From Bromus sterilis (taxonomy: Eukaryota > Streptophyta > Magnoliopsida > Poales > Poaceae): a stretch of DNA of 64,000 nt. Positions 43,161 through 55,285 of this stretch are shown here, one piece after another; position 1 is the first letter of the stretch, and each line of letters begins with the position of its first letter. The position numbers and the translations under genes are program-made. Where the stretch lies: positions 336,549,324-336,613,323 of the forward strand of contig OX465598.1 in the NCBI GenBank assembly GCA_950022295.1. The letters are read 5' to 3'. The notes beneath the pieces are model-generated. The model was given only the letters and a program-made list of their open reading frames with translations. It was not told where the DNA came from and did no database searches.

Positions 43161-46111
43161 GTGGCCGCTCTTTGGCCACGCTCGCGTGCGCTTGCTGCGG
43201 CCCGTGCGCTCTCTCGCCGCGGCCTGCTCGCCCCTGGCTCCGCCCGTCGCTGCCCCCTCACTGCAAGCCGCCACGCTCGTCGTAGCCATTGCTCCGGCAA
43301 GCCCCCGGCCACCCCGAGCCCAACGAACAACGCGGCTCGGTTCCCCCGTTCGAACACACCCCTCGCCGCCTCAAGCCGTCGTCGGAGTCGGCCGGAACGG
43401 CGACCTCGCCGCATCTGTCCTCGCCGGCGTCGAGCAGGGTCACCGCCAGGTGGGTCCCGCCCGCCAGGTGATTAGCCACTGCTAATCCCTCCTTAAGACG
43501 CTGACGTGTGGACCTGCCCCCCCCTTTAATTAAACTGTTAATATTAACATAACATGTGAAGATGACAGGTGGGCCCCCTGGCCTTTTAAATTAATAAAAA
43601 TAATTTTATTCAAATTGTTACAATGACAAGTGGGACCCACTGGATATTTGTTTTATTAAAAGAAATTTAAAATTGTTAGTATGACATGTGGGTCGAGGGA
43701 TATTTAAAATTTAATAAAATGTTTTATTGATAGACAGAGGCTGACATGCGGGTCCCACATGTCAGACACTGTTTTGGATAATGTTCTGGATAATGTTGTT
43801 ATAATAATAAAAGAAATTCAGAAAATCATTTAAATGATTTAAAACTTTGAAATTCAATAACTTTTAAACCGTAAGTCAGATTCAAAAACTTTATACATGA
43901 AAATTGATCAGAAAAATATAACGGATACGGATATGCTATCCGTATGTCTGCCCCACCCCCCTAACACACCGATCATCGACATTCCCCCCCTCCAGGCTGT
44001 CTGTCGATAATTCCCGGTGCCGATAAAAACCTGCCGGATGAATTTATTCCGAACAAGAAAGTTGTTCTGAATAGTTCAACTAACCCGGATACACCCCCCT
44101 TATATTTGTCGGGTGTCCACGACACCTCCGGCATGATCTTCCCCCCTCCGGACACCTTGTCCGATAATCACCCGGAGCTGGCCGTTCATCCCCGGATGAA
44201 TTCCCGCTCCGAGCAACGTGCATTGCACTGCGTTAGAACACCGTTAACATTTCATCCGTCTTGTCATGCATCTGTTCGTATATGCTTGCTGTGTATTTAC
44301 TGTTTCTTCCCCCCTTAATCTCCGGTAGATCCCGCTGCCACCGCTGAGTACACTGCTGCCGGGTACGACTACTTCGTCGACGACCCTACCCCTACCGTCG
44401 AGCTACCAGGCAAGCAGAGCCATTCTCTTCCCCAGATATCTCCTACCTTTTCCGTACTTTCTTGCACTAGGCATTGTTACTGCTGCTGCTACGATTACAA
44501 TCCTATTCAATTGCATAGCCTGCTTTTGTCGCCCCTTGATGTACCTTTCCTTTATCCTATGCTGCCTATTATTACTTATGCATATTTCAGCAGTGGGCCC
44601 TGCGCATTGTTAGTTAGGGTTAGATAGCGGGCCGTGATCACTAGGGAAGCGATCGCGGATACATTAAATACAACTGCATAGGTACGGTACAATGCAGACA
44701 TCGCCAAAGGCCCCTATCTGGGTTATGCCTAGTCACCTCAAGTGTGAGCTATCAAGGGGTAATCCTGTACTCCACTCGAGGCTGAATTTGTCTTGCCGCC
44801 ATAGGGTCCTGAACAACGGTTGTCCTTAAAGGTAAGAAAGTCGGGCGACCCAACGGTGCCCACGAGCGGTATATCGTCGGGAACGACAGGGAGGGTACGA
44901 CCAACGTTACTGGCGTGCTTGGCCCCTGCTCGTATCTCGCGAGAGTTACCAAACCACGAAAGTCGAGCTCTACCAAGAGCACACGCGAGACAAGGTAAGG
45001 AGACGGTTCACCTTGTTGGTAACCGCAGTGACTTGGTGGGACGACAGGGCAGGCACCGATGTACTGGTGGTCCTGACTGCTGTCATTGACCGCGGGTCGG
45101 TTAAGTCGAGGCAACGATAACGGTTGTCACGCAGGTTAATTAAAATGCTAAATGGTTTGGCGGATGTCTTGAGTAGCCTTTTGGCTTGTACGCACTACCT
45201 ACACGTGGGATAAGGAGTGTGGGCTCCCCTGCATCGTAGTCTCGTTCGAGGGTCTTCAGACGTCAGCAGTACCGCCGGCTGATTGCCGGGAAGTGGTGTT
45301 GTCTTCTCTTGCTCGAGCGGTGTATTTGTATTTGCTTTGATTTTGCTTCACCGGCCAGTCACACACCGTGCAGGAGTACGTTCGGGTTAGGGTCCAAAGC
45401 CCTGCGTACATAGGATATAGTCCGGCGGATGACCTCTCTGTTGATTGCCGAAGGATGGGCTACTTTGTGTCGGATAGCTTGGGTGGAGCGTTCCCTAATA
45501 AGGTTCCCGCCACCCTGGAGATCCGAGCGTCGTAGAGTCACGCCAGTGCACCCCTGCAGGGAAGATTAATCTATTCGAATAGCCGTGTCCACGGTAACAG
45601 GACGCTTTATGCTGAAGCTGGATCTTACCACTAGAAACTATTACTATTAAACTGTATGGTTCCGGGTCTTCTTCCTCGCAGGGAGTCGAGGAAGGGAACT
45701 CGGAGGCATTCTTATTATTAATCATTACAACTTACTATTATACAATGTTGCAGCAACTTCTGCTTCATTGTTACTTTATTGCTTTATATAAACTGTTGGC
45801 TGATTCTTACCTCATGCTGCAAGACATCGTCGGAAGATGCTAGTCTTCGATAGGCCTAGCTTCTTACCCTTGCTCTGGATTTCTGTCTTTTAGTCCACTA
45901 TATACAGCCTCTTCTTTCCGTTGATAGAATGCATAATGCTTAGTAGCGGACGTAAGACTCGCGGGTATGCTAGATACTCACCTTTGCTTTATTTCCCCCT
46001 TTATGTTTTGCCTGATCGGCCGCTGCAGTCGACGTTGGAGCCCAGGAGCAGGAGTACCCCGGAGGCGGATACTACTACGTCGAGACCCCCGCTGACCAGG
46101 ACCAGGAGTAG
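43161..46111 (+). CDS. Predicted spliced mini-gene inside LTR W
   Basis: Inferred exons: A, an open frame ending at 43449 before CAG|GTGGGTCCC (an alternative donor 18 bp on keeps the same phase); B, 44329-44409, after a long pyrimidine tract and GGTAG, ending CCAG|GCAAGC (GC-type donor); C, 46029-46111, after TACTCACCTTTGCTTTAT...CTGCAG, ending in TAG. All junctions are phase 1, so the frames join. Exon B reads with acidic/tyrosine content (GYDYFVDDPTPTVELP) and exon C YPGGGYYYVETPADQDQE. Exon A has no in-frame ATG, so W may be a decayed copy or use another first exon. The same architecture recurs in LTR Z. Confidence 0.35.
43502..43765 (+). repeat. Tandem array of ~60-bp units with TGACAxGTGGGxCC
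   Basis: Units start at 43502, 43563, 43624, 43682 and 43742. Each opens TGAC[AG]NGTGGNNC and continues with an AT-rich TTTAAATTAATAAA-like part. It lies just downstream of the exon A donor, inside predicted intron A. Confidence 0.65.
45551..45694 (+). promoter_or_regulatory. Conserved block of LTR W: ATTCGAAT motif and CTTCCTCG hairpin
   Basis: CACCCCTGCAGGG, then CTATTCGAATAGCCGTGTCC (motif 45571-45594), then a hairpin CTTCCTCG-(8 nt)-CGAGGAAG at 45671-45694. Counterparts lie at 49061-49223, 51585-51745 and 59899-60062 in LTR Z copies, although the surrounding sequence is diverged. Confidence 0.55.
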
Positions 46112-46400
46112 TTTCGGAGGCTCCCAGGCAGGAGGCCTTGCCTTTTCGATCTGTATCTCTGATGTTATTGTTGCTAGCCTTCTTAAGGAAAAACTTGACT
46201 AACTATGTCTGTACTCAGATATTATGGCTTGTATAACTTATGTATTCGGGTCCGCGTGACCCCCTTTATTGTAACATATTGGTTTATCCTTTTGTGTTTA
46301 GTGTTGTGCTGTGATATTCTCACCGTGGCACCCTAATCTCAGCCGTGTACCCTGCGTGTATGATTACTGTACACGGATTGATTTTAGGGGCGTCACAAGT

Positions 46401-46412
46401 TGGTATCAGAGC
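46401..46412 (+). other. Primer-binding site of element W, initiator tRNA-Met
   Basis: TGGTATCAGAGC, 3 bp after the LTR end. Confidence 0.88.
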
Positions 46413-47047
46413 CGACTGCCTGTAGGAAGCCACCCCACCACTACCTGGTCGAAGTTGAGTCTAGACTTTGAAAAACTATTTTGCTAACTTAATGTTTGGC
46501 TTACGGGCCCACATCGATGTCACTACATGTGATATCTATGGTATTAGGATCCTTTTCTCCTTACCTATGTTCTGGGAATCTGCTCTCTTATCCTTGCTGG
46601 TAAGTTTTACAAACTCTGACATTAGGATCACGCCCTCTTGATTCCACCCGGCGTTTTGGTGCTTCCCCATTGTTTGAGTCGTGTTGCAGGAGTTCTACCC
46701 CAGGTCCCGGACCGCGGATCCCATTCTCATTCTGGGCAGGCCGCGCGTCCTCTGGCATTAACTCCTGTGGCCAACAGTTTTCTTGTGGCGTGATTGACAT
46801 AGTGGAATCTATGTCGTGTCGTGTAATCCTTACCGCGGTCTGCGCGCCGCCTAGTGTGTCCTTTTTCCTTAATTTCTACGACGTTACGCTGCCCGATTTT
46901 CGATTGATTCTATGTGTGGATGTGTATGTCTTATATGACTACTATATATATCCGCGCCTCCTCTTTGTTGTCGCTTTACCTCTTACTCGTTTTCGGCATC
47001 TCGTTAAAATTATCATCGCTGAAATACCCCTATTAAATTCTAGCAGG
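46413..47047 (+). other. Leader of element W
   Basis: About 635 bp between PBS and gag ATG without a credible ORF. It ends TTAAATTCTAGCAGG just before the ATG; CTAGCAG could serve as a 3' splice site. Unlike element Z, it carries no accessory ORF. Confidence 0.55.
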
Positions 47048-48438
47048 ATGGCTGGTCGTGGTGGTCGTGGTCGTGGTTCCAACGATCCACCTCCGCCGCC
47101 GGACTACATGGCCGCGATGATGCAGCAGTTTCAGATGAACCAAGTGTTTATGCAAGGAGTCATAGATCAGCTCCAGAACCAGAATCAGAACCAGAACCAG
47201 CACCAGAACCAACCGCCTGTGGTTACTCTGCGGGATTTCATGCGTCTCAATCCCCCTCTCTTCCACCAACCTGAACAGTCGCTGGATGCTGATGATTGGC
47301 TTCCTGACATCACTCGACAGCTGGAGTTCGCTAATGTGAGCGCTGCTGATTACGTCAACTTTGCGTCCTATTTCCTGCGTGGCCCCGCTGCTCAGTGGTG
47401 GGACACTTACAAGGGCTCGCTAGTTGAAGGGACTGTCGTCACCTGGAATGACTTCAAGGCTACCTTCCGTGCTCGTTATGTCCCCCAGGCGATTATGAAT
47501 CGTATGAAGGCCGAGTTCCGCAACCTCGTTCAGGGCAACAAAACTGTCGAGGCATATCAGAGGGAGTTCCTCCGCCTCTCCCGCTATGCTGCAAGTGACC
47601 TCCCCAATGATGCAAGTAGGCAAGAGAAGTTCCGTGATGGACTCAACCCAAATCTCCAGCTTGCACTTGCTTTGCACGTCTTCCCCGACTTCGCCACCAT
47701 GGTGAACCAGACTATCACTCTTGAGACTGCTCAGCTTAAGTTCGGTGGTTCGCCGAAGCGCCCCCGTGATGCTAGCTCATCTTCGGGCACAACACAGAAG
47801 CACCGCGTTTGGCTTCCACACAGTGTGTATCGTCCACCTGCCCCTGCACCAAGGCCGTCGTATGTTGCACCTCGTCTGCCTCCGCCCCCGCCGAGACAGC
47901 CGAAGACTGAGACTGCACCCCTCTGTCCTCAAGATGGCCTATGCTTCAAGTGCCATCAGCCAGGTCACTTTTCCAGAGACTGCCCCCAGCGACAGAATCA
48001 ACTGGTAGCTCACCCTGCTGGCCGTGGAAATGGCCGTGGCAACAAAAGGACCCCAACTATAACACTGGGTCTTCTGCTCACACTCGCGGACATTCTTACA
48101 ACATTAATGTCGAAGAAGCTCAGGAGCAACCTGCTACCGTGATGGGTACCCTTCTTGTTAATTCAGTACCTGCTACTTTTTTATTTGATACAGGAGCATC
48201 GCATTCATTCATGTCAGAAGCATTTGCATTGTCGCATAACTTCATGGTAGAAAAGATGGATCCACCGATGGTTGTCCGCACTCCGATAGGCCATTGCCAC
48301 ACCTCCAAGATAGTGACCAAAACCATCGTCGAAATTGAAGGAATTGAGTTCCTTGCTTCCCCCATCCTCCTGAAGTCTTCCACCCTAGATCTCATTCTGG
48401 GCATGGATTGGTTGAAAGTCCACGATGCCGCACTGTCA
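47048..48438 (+). pseudogene. gag-pro: Gypsy gag-protease of element W, one frameshift, 3'-truncated
   Basis: ATG at 47048 (MAGRGGRGRGSNDPPPPPDY). The N-terminus has an NQ repeat encoded by CAGAAC-like hexamers (about 47170-47210). Gag domain: DADDWLPDITRQLEF, FLRGPAAQWWDTYKGS, FRARYVPQAIMNRM. A proline-rich linker precedes a CCHC knuckle (CFKCHQPGHFSRDC). A one-base loss near 48046 (AACAAAAGG) shifts the frame; the protease continues in the next frame (VMGTLLVNSVPATFLFDTGA, GASHSF; later LILGMDWLKVHDA). It stops at about 48438 by fusion to LTR Z sequence. The upstream open frame (46670-47047) is leader. Confidence 0.85.
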
Positions 48439-50224
48439 CAATAGTAGGCAAACCACAATCCTAGCAAATGTAGGAGTTGTTTGATATCATGTGGCCCCTG
48501 CAAATGTTTATCGCTTATTGCATGCTTAGTATGATACCATGTTGTTACTGTGATGTGAGTCGGGATGGAAGTGATCATGTTGATGATGGTAGAAAAGTGT
48601 TGGTGAATCGACCCTAATACAAGGTGAACGATGAGAGGCTGTGTAGGAGTACACGGTGGGTTGTCTCGTTGAACACCGCCCTAAGTCCGAGTTCTTGTGT
48701 GGTGATCCAAGATGAAGAGTACAACCACACATTGGGCTCACTGACCCCTCTCAACTTACTAACTCATCCCTTTCGATGTCCAGATGTCGCAATAGTTCGG
48801 AGTTCTGGTAGGCTTGTGGCCTGGATGCTAAGTGAGAGAACGGCTCATCCGAGACCGGCTTATGCACCACGCACACATCACTTGGGTCCACTTCGGTAAA
48901 CCGGCCGGGTTCACGATAGTGGTAGCCTACCCAAGTAGGCGGCTTTCTCGGACTAGATCGGCTATGAGGTAACAGTTGTGGTGAGAATCCTCGCCGACAC
49001 TTCTTGAACGGTGTCGAGTACAAAGGAGGTACATGATGATCATGTGTGTGTAGCGGTACACCCCTGCAGGGTTAACAAAACTATTCGAATAGCCGCGTCC
49101 GCGGTTATGGACTGCTTGGAAAGCTTAGCTTGATTATTAGACAACTTGAACTGGATACTTATAAAACACACCAAGATAAGTGTGAGTGCTATGGCGTGCT
49201 TTCTCGTGGGGAAGTCGAGGAAGGCACCATAGTGGTGTAATTGGTTGGAGAAAGTAGTGGACTCGTGTACGCTTCTTACCTCAAAGTCTGGTATTCGTAG
49301 TTCAGGATTAGCCAAGTCAAAGCTGGCACTTCTGCAAATGAACCCCACCTCCCTTTACCTTGATACATATGCATGAGTAGTATAGCTCCTATGTAAGTCT
49401 TGCTGAGTACGACTTTGTACTCACGTTTGCTTAATCTATGTTTTAGATGATACCACCGACCCCGAAGGTGGCTTCTTCATCGAGCTGGACGACTGAAGAT
49501 CAAGCTAGTCTAGTCCCAGTCAGACGACTGGTTCCCTCGTGGAGGGCTTGTGTTTAAATAAGGCTTCTTAAGCCATTTGTTAAACTTGTCTGTACTCAGA
49601 CATAATTTGCTTCCGTTTGTGTTGTAATGTTGGATCACATGTTTGTGATCTCTGTTTGCACTCTATAAGAGTTATCAATAAAAATGTATACTTTGTAGAG
49701 AATTGCAATGATACCTACTGTTCATACAAGGCATGTGTGCTGCGTGTATGTTTATAACATGCATGTCTTTGTATGGGTTTTCGAGACCTTAGTTGTGTTC
49801 TGGCTGGCGGTCTTTCATACACCAAGTGGCCCTGAGATGTGCGCAGCTTGGGGCATCGCGATGCGATTGCTCGAGACTCCGTCTCGTCTACACTTTGTGG
49901 TATGATCGAGCCCGCCCTAGACCCCGACTAAGTGATCGGGCTGGAGTAAGTCTATGTAAGAGTTATGAGATAGTCGTTAGTATGGTTGACGCGACTTGTC
50001 TTTGAATATGGGAGTTCACCACCCATATCATTAGACTTGTGTGCGGACGATGAGGACCCATCTCAGTTGATCATCCAGCCTGGATGGGATGCCCCTCACG
50101 TACGATGCTTTCCGAGAACGTTCTGTGCTTGGCCTTGTCTGCTTAGACAAGTGGGTACGGTTCTCGGCTCTCCATATGACTATGTCTTAGCTGTACTTGC
50201 ATACGCTAACCCCGGGTCCCGACA
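48439..50224 (+). repeat. LTR Z fragment (a), 3' 1.79 kb
   Basis: Matches 59275-61061 at roughly 95% by eye and ends at the true terminus GGGTCCCGACA (50224). Its left side is fused inside W protease over a short shared GTCACA. It retains mini-gene exon C (DDTTDPEGGFFIELDD then TGA), the conserved motif, the hairpin and an AATAAA signal (49677-49682). Confidence 0.88.
49061..49223 (+). promoter_or_regulatory. Conserved LTR Z block, copy (a)
   Basis: CACCCCTGCAGGGTTAA, CTATTCGAATAGCCGCGTCC (49081-49104) and hairpin CTTTCTCG/CGAGGAAG (49199-49223), where one G-T wobble replaces a G-C pair. Confidence 0.55.
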
Positions 50225-52765
50225 GGTATGTGCTTTTATTACTAGAAATAATTGCATCATGTTTAAATTCTATGGTTTAAGAATTGGGGATTTGGAAAAG
50301 CCTCAAAATGAAATTAAATAACTAATATATGAAAAATCATCAGAAAAATGCAAGGATTCCAAATATCATATTTTCATAGATGAAAAACACATCTATGATG
50401 ATGGACCAGTAGCATTTAGCTATTTGGGTTATTTGGAATAATTCAAAATAAATGTTTAAATCATTTCAAATTAAATCTTTGCAATGCCAACCTTATCACA
50501 TGAACATCAGAGGCATATCATACACATGACAACATGGTTTACCATATCCAAACATTAGCAAATGTAACTTTGGCTAAATTAAACAACATTTGGAGTTTGA
50601 ATTTGAATTTCTTATTCAAATCAACTTCAATTAACATGTGACAAATTGAACCTAGATCACATCAGTACCATGCCATGATTCATTTCTTGAATGTGCATTG
50701 GAATGTTATGTTTACATTGTTGTTGTCTCGATGTTTTCTTCTTCTCGATAGATCCATCGCCGGACGTAGTTCCTGTTTTCTCCGAAGAGTGGAACCCCGA
50801 GTCTCGACAATAAGGCAAGCAAACCCCCTTTGATCATATCTATAAAAACCCAGTTTCCCTCTTGTTCTCTTATGCATGATTAGGTGATTCACATGTTACC
50901 GTTCTACCGCTAGTTGAACCCATCCTTTGCATGACCTATCATTGCTGCCACAGTATTAAGCAAACCTCAACCTAGCAGATACAAGATTGTTTGTGTTCAT
51001 CATGTGGCCCTTCATCCATGTTATGCTATGCCATGCTAGAGTTGTATGCAATGAAGATGATCCATCTGGGTGATGTATCGGGATGGTAGTGAACACATGC
51101 AACAAGGTGGTAACGTGTTGATGAAGTCACCCTAATATAAGTGAACAATGAGAGGATGTGTAGGAGTACACAGTGGGTTGTCTCATTTACACTGCCCTAG
51201 GCCCCGAGTTCTTGTGTTGTGATCCAAGACACAGATTACTACCACATGTTGGGCTCATTGACCCCTCTCGACCTATTAACTCACCCCGACTATGGTCCAG
51301 GATTCGCATGGGTTAATTGTTTTTCTATTTGATTTCATAACGTAGCACGGTTTTAGGCACGCGCAACACCATCCATCGAGGTGGGCTTGTCGGACCGTCC
51401 ATACATCGTTTGGGTCCTAAACGGAAACCCGGCCGGATTCCCGATTGGGGTACATACTCAGATAGGCGATCCCCTGGACTAGAGTTGGAGCCGTGAGGTA
51501 AGTGTCGTGGTACTATCCTCGCCGACACCTCTTGAAGGTGGCGAGTTCTAGGCGGTAAGTGGTAGCTACGTATGTGAAGAAGTACACCCATGCAGGGTTA
51601 ATGAACTATTCGAATAGCCGTGTCCGCGGTTATGGACTACTTGGAGATCTTTACTTGATTATTAGACAACTCAAATGGATACTCTAAAAATCGCAAGATA
51701 AGTGTGAGTGCTATGGGTTGCTTCCTCGTGGGGAAGTCGAGGAAGGATCCATGGTTGTGTATTGATGTGGTGATCAAGATTAGATGGACTCGTGTGCGCC
51801 TCTCATCTCAACTCTATGTAGTCGTAGTACAGGATAGCCAAGTCAAAGCTTTCTGCATTACAACCCCACTTGCCTTTACCTTGATACCTGAGCATGAGTA
51901 GTATAGATCTGACGTAAGTCTTGCTGAGTACGACTTTGTACTCACGTTTTCTTATTCTATGTTTTAGAAACGAGACCACTGAACCTGATGGTGGCCTCCC
52001 CCTCAAGCTCGACGTCGACAAAGTAATGTAGTCCCAGACAGCAGCCTGGTCCCTCTGGAGGGTCGTTGTGTTTTCTTAAAGGCTTCTTAAGCCATTTGTT
52101 AACCTTGTCTTTACTAAGACATAATTTTCTTCCGTTGTTGTATGATGTAATGTTGGGTCACAGTTATGTTATCTCTGCTTGTAACACTACTATATCTGCT
52201 CTGTTTAGCAGATGCAATAAAGCTATGAGTTTGTAGAGTTCATGTTGTGTTACCTGCTGTTTACACTAGACATGTATGTTGTGTGTATGATTATAACGTG
52301 CATGTCTTAGTGTGGCATTCGATAGCTTAGTTGAGTTCTTGCCGGCGGTCTTTTATACACCAAGTGGCCCTTAGATGTGCGCAGCTTGGGGCATCGCAAT
52401 GCGATTGCTCGTGACTCTGTCACGTGGCACACTTTGTCGTATGATTGAGCCCGCCCGAGATCCCGACTAGGTGATCGGGATGGAGTCTGTTTCTGTACGT
52501 GTTATAATTCAATCGTTAATATGGTTGAGGCGACTTGTCTATGAGTATGGGATTTCACCACCCATAATCATTTACACTTGTGAGCGGGTGACGAGGACCC
52601 ATCTCAGTTGATCATCCGGCCTGGATGGGATGCCCCTCACGTGCGATGCTTTCCGAGAGTGTTCTGTGCTTCGCCTTGTCTGCTTAGACAAGTGGGTACG
52701 ACTCTCGGCTCTCCATATGATTGAGTTGTGACTGGAATTACATATGCAAACCCCAGGTCCCGACA
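50225..52765 (+). repeat. LTR Z-like fragment (b), more diverged
   Basis: Aligns with about 58560-61061 of LTR Z with many differences and ends at the terminus AGGTCCCGACA (52765). It includes exon B-like sequence after a strong pyrimidine tract (TTTTCTTCTTCTCGATAG, ending about 50760), with a TAA just before the GGCAAGC donor, and an exon C-like segment near 51969 that is out of phase by one base. AATAAA at 52216-52221. It adjoins the minus-strand pol at 52766. Confidence 0.8.
51585..51745 (+). promoter_or_regulatory. Conserved LTR Z block, copy (b)
   Basis: CACCCATGCAGGGTTAA, CTATTCGAATAGCCGTGTCC (51606-51629) and a perfect hairpin CTTCCTCG/CGAGGAAG with 9-nt loop (51721-51745). Confidence 0.55.
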
Positions 52766-55285
52766 TCTGCACTCCAAGATCTTGTAAGGCCCCACAAAAC
52801 GTGGGGCTAACTTGCCCTTGATTCCAAACCTCTTGATTCCATGAATTGCTGAAACTATGAGATATACACGGTCCCCAACCTCATAGGTTACATCCTTGCA
52901 TTTCGCATCTGCGTAACTCTTCTGCCTGGACTGTGCTATCTTCAGCCTATCACGGATCAACTTGAGCTTCTCCTCAGCATCTCTGATAAGGTCTGGTCCA
53001 AATAACTGACGTTCTCCTACCTCATCCCACATGAACGGTGTTCAGCACTTCCTGCCATACAGTAACTCAAATGGTGCCATCTGCAGACTAGCCTGATAAC
53101 GGTTGTTGTATGAGAACTCAGCATATGGTAGATTATCATCCCAACTAGACCCATAGTCTAATGCACAAGCCCTCAACATATCCTCCAGAATCTGATTCAC
53201 CCTCTCTGTCTGCCCATCTGTCCGTGGATGAAAAGTTGTACTGAATTCCAGCCTGGTGCCCAAGTCTCATGCAACTGATGCCAAAACTTGGATGTAAACT
53301 GAGTACCTCTATCAGGCACTACCTTACTTGGAACTCCATGCAGAAAAACAATCCTGGTCATATAAATCTTGGCTAGCTCAGCACTTGTATAAGTTGTCTT
53401 TACTGGAATGAAGTGAGCAACCTTAGTTAGACGATCCACAATCACCCAAATAGAATCATATCCTGACCGAGTCCTGGGTAAACCAGTAATAAAGTCCATA
53501 CCTATCTGATCCCACTTCCACTCGGGTATAGGCAAAGGCTGCAACAATCCTGCTGGCTTCTGATGTTCAGCTTTGACTCTCTGGCAAATATCACACAATG
53601 CAATATGCGGAGCTATCTCTCGCTTTAGGCTAGACCACCAAAATCTCTCCCTCAAGTCCAAGTACATCTTGGTATTCCCAGGATGGATATAATAAGGTAA
53701 ATCATGTGCCTCCTGAAGAATCAACTTCCTGATCTCTGCATCTTGCGGTACACAAATGCGCTTCTCAAACCAAATGGCTCCATGCTCATCCTCACGGAAA
53801 CCCTCTGCTTTCCCTTTGGTCATATTCTCCATTATTTCATCTATCTCTACATCACCCTTCTGAGCTTCTCTGATTCTTTCCAACAGATTTGGCTTCACTT
53901 CCAATGTTGCCACATATCCCTTAGGAACTATCTCCAACCTGAGATTCTTGAACTGCTCACATAACTCAAGTGGCATATCCTCAACATTAGCAACATTGAT
54001 ATGACTCTTACAGATCAATGCATCAGCAACAACATTCGCCTTACCAGGATGATACTGCACATTCAAATCATAATCCTTAATAAGCTCTAGCCATCTGCTC
54101 TGCCTGAGATTCAACTCCTTCTGAGTAAAGATATACTTCAAACTCTTATGATCAGTAAATATATCACAATGATTACTAATAAGATATTGCCTCCATGTTT
54201 TCAATGCATGAACAACTGCGGCTAACTCCAAATCATGTGTAGGATATTTCTTCTCATGGTTCTTAAGCTAACGTGAAGCATAAGCAACAACTTTACCTCC
54301 TTGCATTAAAACACAACCAAGTCCTTGACGAGATGCATCACAATATACTTGGAAATCTTTATGTATATCAGGCAAACATAAACTGGTGCAGTTACTTACC
54401 GTTTCTTCAACTCCTAAAAGCTGGTTTCACAATCATCGCTCCAATCAAACTTATTCTCTTTCTTTAACAGCTCATTCATTGGTTTTGCAATCTTGGAGAA
54501 ATTCTCAATGAACCTCCTATAATATCCTGCAAGCCCCAAGAAACCGCGAATGTCGCCAACTGTCATGGGTGTCTCCCATTCTGTAACTGTTGAAACCTTG
54601 GATGGGTCCACAGCTACTCCTTCTCCTGACACAACATGTCCAAGGAATCCTACCTCCTTCAACCAAAACTCACACTTGCTGAATTTGGCATACAACTTGT
54701 GCTCCCTGAGCTTCTCCAATACCAAACGTAGATGTGCTTCATGCTCTTGCTCATTCTTGGAATACACCAGTATATCATCAATGAACACCACAACGAACTT
54801 ATCCAAGAACTCCATAAACACCTTATTCATCATATTCATGAATTATGCATGAGCATTAGTCAATCCAAATGACATAACGGTATACTCATATAGTTCATAC
54901 CTTGTAGTAAAAGCAGTCTTTGGAATATCTTTCTCCCGAATCTTCACTTGATGATATCCAGAACGAAGATAAATCTTGGAGAACACACAAGCTCCCTCCA
55001 ACTGGTCAAATAGATCATTAATCAAAGGTAGAGGATACTTGTTCTTGATAGTAACATCATTCAGAGAACGGTAATCCACACAAATCCTCTGGGTTCCATC
55101 CTTCTTCTCAACAAACAACACTGGAGATCCCCAAGGTGACGAGCTTGGGCGAATGAATCCCTTTGCCTGCAACTCTCTAATCTGCTCCTTCAACTCTGCA
55201 AGTTCATTAGCGGGCATCCTATATGGCCTCTTAGCAATAGGCCCAGTGCCTGGTATTAAATCAATAAGGAACTCAATCTCCCTAT
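52766..55285 (-). pseudogene. pol: Tekay-like Gypsy pol (RT-RNase H-integrase), broken and truncated
   Basis: Minus strand: RT (GSPVLFVEKKDGTQRICVDY, FVVVFIDDILVYSKNEQEHE), RNase H (LELAAVVHALKTWRQYL), H2C2 finger and integrase (WDQIGMDFITGLP, FHPRTDGQTERVNQILEDML) and the start of the C-terminal module (GKLAPRFVGPYKILE). Breaks: TAA at 54843, TAG at 54414 (expected CAG), a frameshift near 54395, a frameshift near 53260 and TGA at 53042 (KC*TP, expected CGA). It is cut at 52766 by LTR Z (b), just before where a chromodomain might follow, and at 55285 by LTR X, upstream of RT. The wording matches Tekay/Del chromoviruses. Confidence 0.88.

Larger units (their letters stand above)
42159..46397 (+). 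repeat. 5' LTR of element W, 4.24 kb
   Basis: TGTAACACCCTCACTG at 42159 to TTAGGGGCGTCACA at 46397 (TGT...ACA ends), followed by the PBS. It contains a GC-rich island (42720-43490), a tandem array of ~60-bp units (43502-43765), the predicted LTR mini-gene exons, and two blocks shared with LTR Z (45571-45594, 45671-45694). Confidence 0.8.
42159..48438 (+). mobile_element. Gypsy element W (Tekay-like), 3' side lost
   Basis: 5' LTR 42159-46397, initiator-Met PBS 46401-46412, leader, gag-protease 47048-48438. It breaks off inside the protease at about 48438, where an LTR Z fragment begins (CTGTCACAATAGTAGGCAAACC). No pol or 3' LTR of W is in the window. Gag with one CCHC knuckle and the DTGASHSF protease fit the Tekay/Del type. 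Confidence 0.8.

Noticed and set aside
43024..43485. Long overlapping open frames on both strands in the GC-rich part of LTR W
   Set aside because: High GC removes stop codons on all frames. Only the frame that joins in phase to the downstream exons is kept, as part of a low-confidence prediction.
46670..47047. N-terminal extension of element W gag
   Set aside because: The sequence is leader; gag homology begins with MAGRGG at 47048.
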